This document shows positions 13,489-25,900 of a DNA stretch of 64,000 nucleotides, piece after piece; within the stretch, counting starts at the first letter, position 1, and every line of letters begins with the position of its first letter. The stretch is taken from NCBI GenBank assembly GCA_003342895.1, contig PTFA01000315.1, forward strand, positions 310,001 through 374,000, given 5' to 3'. The notes under the pieces were generated by a model. It searched no databases, was not told where the DNA came from, and saw nothing but the letters and a program-made list of their open reading frames with translations. The DNA is from Casuarius casuarius (taxonomy: Eukaryota; Chordata; Aves; Casuariiformes; Casuariidae). The position numbers and the translations under genes are program-made.

Positions 13489-13505
13489 TTTTTTTTTTTT
13501 TTTTT
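13489..13505 (+). repeat. T17 homopolymer
   Basis: Seventeen consecutive T follow 'agagacaa'. No retroposon body (CR1 or SINE) is recognisable on either side that would make this a poly-A tail. Confidence 0.9.
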
Positions 13506-13737
13506 ACAATTATTCAAAACATTTAAAACTCTGTAAAAGGTAAGATCTCATATCAAATCTCACCATAATAAGCAAAACAATCTAATGCAACTGTAAAAAA
13601 TAAGTCATTCTGTTGCATTTAGTGGGACTAGCAAGTTATTTACAACTTGATGTACACTTAAGTGATTTACTGAAGACTAGCCAATGTATTCTGTAATCTC
13701 ACCAAATGAGTCTCTATTATAATGCTGTTGCAGCTGA

Positions 13738-13822
13738 ATATATATGTGTGTGTATGTGTGCATATGCATATATGTTTGTGTGTGTACATATATATATATT
13801 TTTTTATATATATATAAAAAAA
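13738..13822. repeat. TG/TA microsatellite ending in a 24-bp palindrome
   Basis: Imperfect alternating purine-pyrimidine sequence starts with 'tatatatgtgtgtgta' and passes through 'catatgcatatatg' and a second TG run into TA repeats. It ends at 13799-13822 with seven T, five AT dinucleotides and seven A, a perfect self-complementary 24-mer. Such tracts can form cruciform or Z-type DNA and often vary in length. Confidence 0.88.
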
Positions 13823-16800
13823 CCCCAGGGAATTAGATTACTGTAATATAAGTGTTCAGAAGATTGACAAATCAGGCCAGTTTTAAACTTTAAAACCTAA
13901 CTTTACTAAATTAATTCATTAAAAACACACTTCATGATAACAATTAATTTTTAAACATTAATATTCATAGTCATCATAGGTATAGAAAACTGTTAGCCTT
14001 TAATACCTGTGAGCATACAATGCTACAGAGCTGATGCCATATGGTTACGACTGATGGCTAAATCCCTGGTGGTTCTTATTCTCAGAGGTCAAGATGATCA
14101 CTCTTGAGATCTCTTTGTCAGTGAAGTTGGAATCAAAGTAGTCTTGACTTATTCTTTTCAGATTTTTCTTGATTATGCTTGATGGTTTTATGCTATTGCC
14201 TTCCTCCTCCCAAAAGGGGAGAGGGGGAGGGAGGAGTCCTCAATACTGCTTATCTTGTTTTTTGGCTTTGCTGGTCATCCTTTTTGTGTACTTGGGATGT
14301 CATTCTGCCTATTTGCAGTCCCTTGTGCAAATCTTGTCTGACACCTTTTGTTACTTGAATGTCTCCTACATGTAACTATACCCATCTGTCTTTCTTTGCT
14401 CCTTTGGTGGTGACGTTGCTGACATAAAATGCTGGTACTTTGTGTCTTGTTATGCCATCACAGTATTAAAAAAATACTTAGATACTGTTGTTAGTGACAA
14501 TATTTTAGTATACCAATATTTGAGTCCAAGGCAAGCTAATATTAATTATATCCTGATTAGTACAATTACAATTTATAGGTGTCAAAGGCCTCTGTTTTGG
14601 CTACAATGCAAACTTAAGCAAAGATCATAACAATTTTCCTAGAAAACATGCTGTAAAGTTTCAGTAAATTTATACAATAATTGAGCGCCTTAGGAATAAA
14701 TTATTATTAGATTCAGTTTAGTCCCTCTCCTGGAAGTACAGAATAAACAGTACTACAGAATAACTTTGATAGTTTTTTTGTTCTCTTACGAGCATTGTAT
14801 ATTTATCTACACAAAGACTGATGACTGGCACAATAAAAGTCACAAAACTGAAATGTGAAATATATCCATGCAAGTGATAACTCTGAGACATCCTTTAAAA
14901 GTCCTTTTTAGCCTAAAAAATCACATGACCAAACCAAGTAAGCATTTAGATTAAGGTGGTAGAATCTTACACACAGTGAAAGCCAAATCTAGATGTTGCT
15001 CCTCTCTCCCTGGGCCACGTTTTCCTTCCCTCAGCATGTTTCTCTAGAGCAGGAGTTGACATCACACTCCCACACCAGCACCTGCCTCTTTCAGCAACTG
15101 TCTTCTCCTTCACATACAGCTGACAGCAACTGTTTGTGTTGTGCTACAGCAGACACAAGAGGAGGCTTTTGACTGTAGGAAAGGCTTCTGTTGCTCAAAC
15201 AGCTGTTCCTTATTTTCTCTGGAGAAAAGTCAAGAGATCTGGGTAGAAGCCAATTGGATCACACTGTTGTGGGTGTCTTTCACATCAAGTTACTGCATTA
15301 TCATTTTTAAGAGATTCATGTAAACATTGACTGTTTATTCTTTTAAAGCTATCTTAAGAACAGGCTATTGATTGTAAGCATACAAACATGAAGTAACCTC
15401 GACTGACATTTTCTCATTAATTCTACACATGTATCTTTTTTTTAATGAACCTGTAGACACAACTGCAAGAGATTAAGTTCTAAACAGATCTTTTCATTAA
15501 GCTTTTTCTTCATAGTATCTCATTTGAATTGTAATGAAAATGTCATAAGAATACATCAATATCTCATAATAAGAAAAAAAAAATAGACTGCAAATATCCA
15601 CTTACTATTCTTGCTCAGAAACTAGTACAACAGCTTAGGAGCTGCCTCAGAATCAGCCAGACACTGGTTCAAATAATTAATTTGTTATTTGTCTGATGGA
15701 ATTTTTTTCCACTGGTATGTATCGATTTTCCCCAAAGCTAGCTAAACTCTACAAGGTGAGCACAGGATATCAGATTTCTTTATGGGGTAAATAATATATT
15801 TTAATAAACTAGGACTGTAGTATAATAATGGCTTTTAGATCTCCCACAGAATTAGATGTGGAGCTATGTTATCCTCAACGGATACAAGAAAATGTAGTAT
15901 CCCTACTGCTGGAAAGCTGCTTGTGTCCCTCAGCACATCTGTCCAGGCAGAAAAGAGATGTTGCTACCACACTTGCTAGTCTTGTGTTCTTCCTAGAGAT
16001 GTTTTTCTCCCACTGACCCTCAGAAAGTGGAAGCAGTCAAAACATCAAAGATAGCTGGGTGATTAATACAAGATTTTTCAGAAAAACTAGCACTGTCTGA
16101 AACACTTTCTCTTTGAAAGTAATAAGTGCTTTATCTTATCTGGTAATTCAAAATTATTGAATACAACTTTATCAAAGCCTCTTTGATAGAAGCAGCATGC
16201 TTTTGAATGAGTAAAGTCTATAAGGTAGAGGATGCATCAGTGTCATCAGACTAGCTTGTGTTGAGTTGCATTATGAATTTTGAGGTAAAAGGTGCTTATT
16301 ATAGTCTTATATACTTATTTTATATGGGCTTGTACAGTTATCTGTACACACACTAGATTGGCTCACTGCTCCCCCTATAGCACTTGTAATCTCTGATTGT
16401 GAGGGACCTGCCATGAGAATGACGACCCATAGTTGGTTGCATGATTCATAGTAACTGTTCTTTAATCAAAACCATCTGAAATCCTAGCAACTGCTATCAA
16501 GAATCCAAAGAGTTCAACAAAAAGTAATCTAAGAAATGTCTTGAGTCTTCCAATAATATACAGTCAGTTCTTAATTTCTGAAAGCATGAAAAACTTTAAA
16601 AGAAGAAGAAAGAAAAAATAAGAATTAATAATATTTAGTTTCTGGAGCAACAGGGTTGATATTCCTCTACAAGGGCTCATTTTCCTGGAAAAAATTATCA
16701 GCATTACTCTACCTGTATGATTATACCTCTGTAAGGCGTATAAATTCTATGTGGGGAAAATAAGCTACAAGTCTAACTTTTCCCAAATAAAGAATTCCTA

Positions 16801-19800
16801 ACTGGTCCAGGGTTGCAGTAGCATTCAAATCATTAGATCGTATGTTTTTTTCCTAGTAATTCCTTGATTCTAATAATTTATACAAGGTTTTCAGAATGTG
16901 CATGCAGGATTAGAAAACTCCAGCATGAGCATTATTCCAGACATGACTTCAGCACTCCCATATCTGATTAACTGAGGGACACTGGGATAAAAGAATGCCA
17001 TTTATTCAGCATGAGGGAAAATTGCAAAGCAAATTTTGTAATGTTAGAAAAATATTTATAGAAAAAATATTTATAAAAATAGGCAGCAATGCAGTGTCTA
17101 TTACTGGTAGATGTCTCTCTGCAGTCTCTTTAAATTTGTTAATATTTATCGATTCCAACTTTGATCCTGACTGCTCGGACACTGGTGACACTGCATGTGA
17201 TTGCTCGTCTCTGCTAGACAAGAACATGTGATCGTTTATTGCTTGTGTTACTTCACAGCTGTTCTCCATGTTTGCTATTGCTGGCTCAGGGCTGTACTTG
17301 CGGTTAACCTTGAAGACCGTCCAGAGTCTTCAGGAGATTGTTCATGCCTTATGTGGGACTCTGAGAGCCCCTTGGAGCATAAACACTTCTGAGCAGTCAC
17401 ACTGTGCTTCTAACTCCAGTTGGATGTGGTGAGAACCAGTGAATGGTCTGAGAAGATGCTGGTTTCTGGAGATAAATTACTTTGCCTTACAAAAGTGCAG
17501 AAACTGTGCGTCTTGTGTTTCTAATGTTGTATTTATCAGCACCAATTGAGATCATCTTGCCTTTGAAACATGTACTTGTGATTTGGTAGAATGTGAGTTT
17601 GATGAATTTCAGGCTCAATGTGAGCTACACTCGTAAGGCTTACTTATGGTGGTTTGCTTTCCTGCTTGACAGTATAGCTGCTAGTATTTCAAGTAATTTG
17701 ATTAATGAACCATGTCTATAAATAATTTTGTCAGTTATGAGTAATAATTTTATAAATGTGCTGGCTAATGTATTTTAATTTTCCCTACCAATGTAAAGTG
17801 CACATAATAATATCAATAAGTACCCTAGAGCGTCCTGTTAATTCTCAAATGTAGGCCATAAAAATGCATCTCTGTAATACTGTAAATGAATGTATGTAAC
17901 AGTTAACGAATTTAATATTGTACCTATTTTCTCTCCTGCCTCCTTAGTATCTTCTCTTAAACTAGGTAGAAATAATTCTTTGAACTTCCAGGAAACTAAT
18001 AACAATTTATGTTAAATTTAAAATAATATTTATCATGTAAAGTTTGCAGTAAGTAGCGACTGTAGTGTCTCTAAACCATTACATAAGGAATAATTTATTT
18101 CTCTATTCTAATTTATGAGATTAGTAAGCTTTATGAGCAGAACAAAAATGTTGTTTTCATTAGCAGTTGGGTTTTTTTAACAGTATCTGTTAAAGCCTTT
18201 GGCTGATTTTTTTCAAAGGAGTTTGAAAATATATCCCCATGAGATTCAAGCTTGATTAACTACATTTTGAAATAATCTAGAAACATGCACTGTTTTCTTA
18301 ATGTTCAATTTTACTGTGATTTTTTCAGAATCAAAAAAAGGGCATTGATTGTGTTTGCCCCTCTTTTCTTCCCTGCAGACATATACACATCTGGAGTGTT
18401 TAAAAAATCTGTCACGTTTTCAAGTTAAGAGATTGGGTCTAAGGTTAATACTGGAAATCTGTGTAGTGGTTTTGGCCTGCAATTTATTAAGCAACCTTAT
18501 GATATTTGTACCAAATGCACAATAACATGTAGCAGAATTATTGTAACTGCTCATAATGCTTACGTTTGGATTCTGTTTCCTGAAGAGTTTTTGGGGTTTT
18601 TTTCCCTAAATTAGAGATTTAAAATGGTACCATTAATACTCCATATTCTGGAACTGTTGTTCAGGAAAATGCAATTTGCAATGTAAATTAGAACGACAAG
18701 AAAGGGATTTTCTGGGTCCAACGTTACTGAGGATTCTAAAAGGACTAGTGCAGTTGGAATGCAGTTCTGCAAGCTGTTGAATGCCGCTCTTTGAAGTGCT
18801 TGAGTCTTCAAATGCCCTTGGCAGCTTCTGGGTACACACCATGTTTTATACTTCCAAGAATTTGGTCCTGCTGGCTGACTGGTTCAGAATGGGGCTCTTC
18901 ATCAGTCTCATCTTCTTATATTGCTCCTTAGCCATGTATCCGAATGCTAGTTTCTGTGAGAATGTTGCCATTTTAGTTTCATTTCCACCAAGACATTACA
19001 AAGGGCTGACAGCAAGTGTATGATTTACTATTGAGACCCAGACAAGTATAGAGGCCTTTTCTTTGCACTCTTCTGAAAGAAAGAGAAATAGTTTGAGCTC
19101 TTACAAAATGATTGAGGGCAGAGACAGCAGTACACTGAGAACTGGCTCACAGCTGGTTAAAAGAAAATACCTGCATGTAAAGGGACTGCAGATAGATAGA
19201 AAAGGTTACAGTCTTGCTCAAGTACTGCTCTCTGCTTGCTCTATGGCCATACTTTTTCTGTGTATTTGTGTTGGTCATCAAAATAATTTTTTTGTGGTAC
19301 CAATAATCCCATGTAGTTTACCCCCTACCTCCTTTTTGAGGCACACTTCTATTTTAAAATCAAAGCTAGATATGCAAAGCCGTCACCAAGGATACCAAGA
19401 TTATATATTTAACTCACCACAGCCAATTTTAAATGTCATTCATACTGAACTCTGTAGCATTATTTAGCTTTATAGATTTATACTGCTTGTGAAAGCCAAT
19501 GAATGAAGAATTATCTTTGGCCTAAATGGCAAGCATCTGCTTCTTGCTTCTTTGCCAGTAATTTGTCTACTGCCTCTCTTTTTTTTGAGGCATTGAAGAT
19601 GATTCCTAGCAGTTAATGGAATAGGAATATTTTTCACTTTTTTTCCCCCATATTTTTACTTGTTAATATCTGGCATTTCTATAACAGCATCTTGCTTTTT
19701 TAATGTGGCTGGCAGACATATGACTGCCATTCTCATGATGAATAATGAGATCTGTGCCAAATATCAATGCCTGTGATTTAGGCGTTAAGTCCTGCGCAAA

Positions 19801-22426
19801 TTCGTTACATAGCAGATAAGCATTTTCAATAAAGGAGGAAAATGTTTTTGTGTCGAGGCAGTTCTTATTCTGAGGACATATAGTTATAAAGCTGGCATAG
19901 TCTATTAAAGGTCCACAGTTAGGTTGTTCAGTAAAGCTTTGACACTTTCAAGCTGCATTTAGGTTAAAATACAACATTACAGAGGTAAATCTATACATGA
20001 GATAAAATGGGATGTACTATTTATTGCACAGATAGATATTAAGGCATACAATCTCTTTTTCAGTAAATTCCCTAATTAGATAATGCAGTTTTGCAAAGTA
20101 TTTGCAACTACAACCAAAGTTGTCTGACTTTTGCTTTGATTTGGGATTTATTTAAAAGCTCAAAATTCAAAAGCATGTTTCTTTGAAAGTCAGAAGTCTT
20201 CTGAGGTGGTTTATGCATGATGTATGATTCTGCATTAAATTCCAACAAAAAGAAACTTTTAAATATAGGAACATGTTGGTACTGTGAATTTGACCAACTA
20301 TTCAAAGAGGCTCCAGGGTGGTCATTAAAAAATTATTATCTTGCAGTAGATACTGAAGTCCTGTTTGACCGGTTCCTGCAGCCGAGATGGATGGTTTTTT
20401 AAACCAGTCACTTAAATTTGGAAAAATTTAAACCAGTGAACCAATAGTATCTACTTTCCATTTAATGTTAAATAATTTAAAAGGAAATATGTTTATTATT
20501 TATAGGAAAAAAATTAGTTTGGAAAGTATGGAATGCAAGTTTAGGCAGAAATATTAAGGGTAAGGATTAAGCAAATACTTAAAAACAAATTTCAGTTATC
20601 TATACTCTCTTTAACAGGATTAAAGTTCCAGATTTTATGTTTATTTAAAACTAAATCTTCAAGTGCAAGCCCTGGGTTCCTCCTCTCAAACTTAATGGCT
20701 TACAGTAAATTTTTTTATTTGTCAGCAAAATAAAACTGTCTGCCACTTTCCCAAGTTCCTAGGGTTTTAATAATCACACACATACTGCAATTGCTTAAAA
20801 GTACATTCCTTTTGCATTCTGTAATGCTGTTCTGAAGGGGAAATGCTTCTTAAAAGTCAGCCATATCTGATCAAACCCCACCCTGTCTAGCCCTTGTGAA
20901 GATGCTGTAAAGCTAGCTCCTGAAAGGATATATTTAATTAAAGAGATGCCCTGGTAGGCAAAATAATCTCCTAACCCTGCAGGGATGGAACAATGAGTGA
21001 CAGGAAAGAAGCAACTCTGTTTTGATTTGAGGGACTCCTACGCAGAGGAAGGAAAAAGCTCATCAGGAGACCTTCCATCTGCTGCAGGACGTACTGAAAT
21101 TGAAAGGATTACATATTCCAAGGACAGAATTGTGCATACTTTTAACAGGCTGTGTGAAGTAATTTCTCTTCTCCATGTTACTAGGATGATAATAGGTTTC
21201 TATAAATCTAATTGTCTAAGAGATTACTTGAAATTCCAGGTTGTGCTTGCCTCCTGATTTAATATTCTAACCATCAAGCTATACTGAATTCTGGTCTAAA
21301 TCTCCCCTACTTTCACTGCTACTGCTTTTCCATTTTGTGTAACATCACTATCTAATCACAGAGTATGAAATACAGTGAGTTAGCACTACTGTGGTAACGC
21401 TAATACCTGGAAATGTGACATTGTGGCCTACTCCCTCCTTATTGAAAAGGGGATCTCTGTGTAATTTGTGAAGTTACCCTTGCTTTATTGCTTTTTGTTA
21501 CAAATAATTCAAAACTAAGTAGTTCTTAAAGGATGAAAACTTTTCCTTTTGACATTTTGGGTATGTTTTATTCAACCCCAGATAAGTTTTTCAGTATAGT
21601 ACAGTAGAGAGATTTGTTGATTTAATCTTTTTTTTTCTTTGTTGTTTGGTTACAAAACTGAAACTTAAAATTCACATAGACTGATTTATTAGTAGAACCA
21701 AAGCAACTATGAACAGGGACAGAGAGAACATTATTTTTTTGTAAATAAGAAGTGATTTGTTTAATCTTCTCAGCACAAGCATTTTCTATTTTCAAAGTTG
21801 ATTTCCTTTTTTATTATGTACTTTAGGCTGGAAAAAAGTTAACAAACTTGTAATTAAAAACAACCTGATTTGCCATGGAGACCAAAAAGAAAAATGTGTT
21901 CCATAAACCAAATAAAGAATAAGTGAGACTGGGAATGTCAAGGTACATTTTCTAGCATTTTTATATATCCAAACATATGTAATTTTAACTGTCAAACTGA
22001 TATTCTTTTAAAGTAACCTAAAAAACAATGAATACTATAATAAGTTATGTTGCTTGCCTGTGTTTACCCATGGGATGGTTTACAACTTGACAAATGCTTT
22101 CCTTCCTATTATTTTAGTCAGGATGCAAAAATTAGGCTTAGGATCTTTAGATCCTAAGATTGTGTAACTATGCTGGGAGGACACCTTGAATGAATCTGCG
22201 CGATATTCCTTTTACTAAGGAAAAACAGAGTCAGGTTGCCTGTTTGGGAGTCCTTCCTGCTGCAGCTGTCTTGTCTGTGGTGAGCCGGATGGTCTGGGCC
22301 CAGAGAAGTTCTGTGGCAGAACTACATGATTTTTGATGATGTTTGGGATGACCAGCATTGCCTAGGTCCCATGCCATGATTTTGTGCCTTGCCTTCACAT
22401 AAAGCCTCAGGAGTACACAGCCATAG
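13823..22426. other. AT-rich non-coding sequence
   Basis: No gene or clear interspersed repeat was seen in 8.6 kb. A G-rich patch with a pyrimidine counterpart lies at 14200-14235 (inverted arms 'ctcctccc' and 'gggaggag'). The frame at 19063-19467 (134 codons) includes a hydrophobic stretch but no recognisable family. It has no visible gene context and is treated as chance. The stretch 17041-17075 contains a small direct repeat of 'aaaaatatttata'. Confidence 0.5.
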
Positions 22427-22993
22427 CTTGGGCTGCATCAGCAAGAGTATAGTCAGCATATCAAAAGGTATGATTATTCCATTCTACTCAAGCACTTCTT
22501 GGGCCACACCTGGTATACTGTGTCCAATTCTTGTTCTTCCACCTGAAGAGAGGTATTGAAAAACTGGCGAGGATCCAGCAGGACTACCAAAGTGATTAGA
22601 GGACTGGAGAACTTGATATATGATGAAAGGTTGAAGGAACTGTTTGTTCAGCCTACAGAAGAGCGCTCAGGGAGGATCTAATCACAGTCTTGTAATACCA
22701 GAAGGTAGGTTTGTAGAAAAGATGGAGCCGCTCCCTTCACAAGGTGGTAACAGGCCATGGGCACAAGTTGATTCAGGGGGAATTCTGTCTGGAAAAAATT
22801 CTTCACCATGAGAACAACTAGACATTGGAATAAGTTGCACAGAGAAGTGGTGAACTGTCTCTCAAAGGAAATGTTAAAGACTCAGCTTCACAGGACCCTA
22901 GATAACCTTATATAAAGCCTCACTTTCAACGGAAAGTTTGACCAGATGATCTCCAGATGACCCTCCCATCTGAGACTTTTCCATGATTCTATG
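22427..22993 (+). mobile_element. CR1 LINE 3' part (end of ORF2 plus 3' end)
   Basis: This is a plus-strand CR1 fragment. It starts abruptly at the conserved ORF2 point 'cttgggctgcatca' (the codons for the LGCI segment of the reverse transcriptase C-terminal region). It runs through 'ccacacctggtatactgtg', 'gaggatccagcaggac', 'gggcacaagttgattcag' and 'aaattcttcaccatgagaac', and ends with 'agatgatctccagatgacc' and the terminal 'tccatgattctatg'. Many substitutions, small indels and stops break the frame, so it is an old copy. Its 5' breakpoint lies within a few tens of bases of the point where the opposite-strand CR1 at 56653-57300 loses its 3' part. Confidence 0.88.
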
Positions 22994-25900
22994 CCCAAGA
23001 GAGTGGCTATCACACTGAAGAGCCTAGTCAGTGGGATGGGAAGTCCATTATGGGCAAAGTGATGATCAAGTCTCTGAGATCCTTCACATCTTTTTCCTTT
23101 AAATAGTGTTGTGGGGTGCCTTTGCTCTCTGCAGCTTCATGGATTTTGAGGAGGAGAGCACTGATACTATCCACATTCCTCATCCAGGACATGGCCCTGT
23201 GGCTACCACTTCGTTGTCATGCAGCTTTGGTGGACAACCAAAGTGGTTTTATGAACGTCTTGTCAGACTTCACCAGGTGGGCTCACGACACCCGTTTTTT
23301 TCTATAACTCCAATGGTCTCAAAGGAAACACAGGAACCCTTTTTCTAAGAAGCACACGGGTTGCTTGCAATTTTTAGATGTTTGACTGCTTTGTATGAGG
23401 GCCAGCATACCCCTTCCATTGGTCAGTCATAAGACTATTTTCTGAAAATGACAGTGCCTGTGTGTGATTTCTCTGTGCCCTTTCTACATATGCAATTGAG
23501 GTAGAATGTGCATTTGGTCATCTTGCTGCAAGATCTTGGACCCTGCATGAAGAATCTACTGGGAAAGTAAGGACTGGTTTTATGGTGGCATTATATACAG
23601 CCCTCTGAAAGTGGTTGGAGCCCTTAGGATGCCACTCATGTCCAGGAAGTTGCATGCTGCCTGATCTGTGAGGAGTTACATGGACATGCTATACCTCTTG
23701 GAGCAGAGTAAGACAAGAATGAATGTGCTTAAATGTCAGTGTCTCTCCCATTTCATCAGTTTACCTCCCACTGACTTTTGATCCATGTTTGGGAAAGCAC
23801 AATTATTCTAAATATTTATGCCCTCTATGATCTTTTTGGTCTTTGTTGCATATTGGCTGGTATTTTTGACTGCTACCTCTGCTACCTTTTTTGCCGTCAG
23901 GAAATTACCTTTCTCCTAAAGGGGGCTGTTGTTCACACAGACTTTAACTAGAGTGCTTTGAGAGAAAGCTGCTGCTGAGAAATCGAAGGCAGCTCAGGAA
24001 AAAGTTGGGGGTGGGGGAGATTAAGAGGAGCTTTGCTTGGTGGTTGGCAAGACAATGACAGGAGGAAAGAGGGGTTAAAGAGATTAGTTTGATTGCTGCT
24101 TGGCAGGGAGCTCCTGGAAGACAGGGGAGGGGAGGGAACCTTGATTAGCACTGTGAGAGCAACTGCCACAGTTTGAGAGAGAAAAATTTGATAAGGGTTA
24201 CGAAGGAAAGGGGGGGAGCTGTTTAGGCTGTGAAAGATGGAAAGGAACCAACTCCCCACCAGGAAAACCTCCCCCCCGCATTAAGACAAGCACTTCTGTC
24301 TCTTACATGCTTTTAGGTCTCAGGAGAGATTATCCTTCTGTTCCATGCCTTGCCTTGCTCTTTATGATGGTCTGTCAGTAAACCATAAGCATGCTCCCCT
24401 GCCTTAGGTCCCTGCTGTTCGCTCTCAAAGAACATGCATTCAAGGAAGATGCATAACAGTAAGCAAATGCCGAGAATCTGAATAGGTTGAGCACCTAAGA
24501 AGTCTGTTGCCTGGGAAGGCTAAAATAGTGCATAGATTGTAGAGAGGTGAAAAGAGGAGGGAGGCAACATGGCCCAGAACTTTTAAAATGAAGAACAGAG
24601 AAAGAAAGTTAGGAAAACAGCTAATTCCCCTTGTTGTAATGACTCCTTTGGAATATAATGCAGAGAAAATACTCTTTAAGTCCCCTGTTTCTTAACACTG
24701 TAGATGTAAAAGGATATGTGATGCTGAAGGGGTCATAATTCATAGAGAGGAATAATGCTTTTGTATATCCTACCTGGTACTAAGATTAAATAAGAGAAGA
24801 CTTTTCAAAGGACATTCTTTGGAATAGAATGGATTGTACATTACACCATTTTTTGTCCTTTTGTATTCTTTTGCAAAACTTTTCCCAGTTGTTTTGTTGG
24901 TCTTCAGAGTAATGGAGAATTATGCACATACACTGCTGATAGATTGCAAGAATTTATACTGTAGAATTCTCATTCAGTAGGTGTTTTTTAAAGTGATTGA
25001 AATGGGATACTTAAAGGGACCATGCATATACGTGGTGAGGAGACATTTTAGAAAGAGATGCTAGTATCTTGAACTCTAGACTTAAACCCTACTGGGAGAG
25101 AGTACGGCTATGATAAAAAACTTTGAAAATTCTAGAAATACCTGAACACTTGTTATTAATATGGAGCTTAGAAATCAGAAGATTAAAGAATTAATAATTC
25201 TTAATAAGAAGACAGTAAGAAGTAGGAGAGGAATAAAAGAAGCCAAAAACATAGGCAAGAATAGAGCTGCAGACTTGATCTCACTTTCTAAAAATAAAGT
25301 GTTATCTTTTTCTTATTCCATGGTTAAACTGTGTCTGCCTTCTCCAGGATAGCTTATGAAGATTTTAAATCTGGCTGTATTTTACAAACCCTAACCCCCC
25401 AAAAAACTTGTATTACTGTTTTCCTGTATTATTTCTTATTTCCAGGCTAAGATTTGTGAGCTGCTTTAGAGATTAAAACATAACACCCACTAATTTTATA
25501 AAAATTGGGCACCCAAAAATAAGCAGCATAAAAAATTTTACTCTCAATTTTTGTAAGAGTAAATGTTTTATTGTGTTTTGCATGCAAGTCTCAGAGACTG
25601 TATCTTCAAGGCTAAATAGTGAGGAGTGTATGAAATATTATCCATCTTGAAAGTCTCAGTTATTTCTTCTTAAGTTATTGTAGTAATAGTCATACAACAT
25701 GGACAAAGATTTCTCATTCAGAAGGTGTTTCATAAGGAACTGCAGTCAAACTAGTGCAAGAGTTGCTCACAAACCGAAGTGTAGATCAGTGCTGGAATTG
25801 CTGCAAATGACGGTTTTGTTTGAATCTCTGTATGTTAGAAACTTATTGTGGCACTTAGTCAACATTTAAATAACAAGTACCAAAAAAAGAAAAGGATCCT

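Noticed and set aside
19063..19467. 134-codon plus-strand open frame with a hydrophobic stretch
   Set aside because: No recognisable family, no gene context, low-complexity AT-rich surroundings, and a length compatible with chance.
23948..24259. 103-codon minus-strand frame rich in S, P and L
   Set aside because: Explained by translating the pyrimidine-rich complement of a purine tract.
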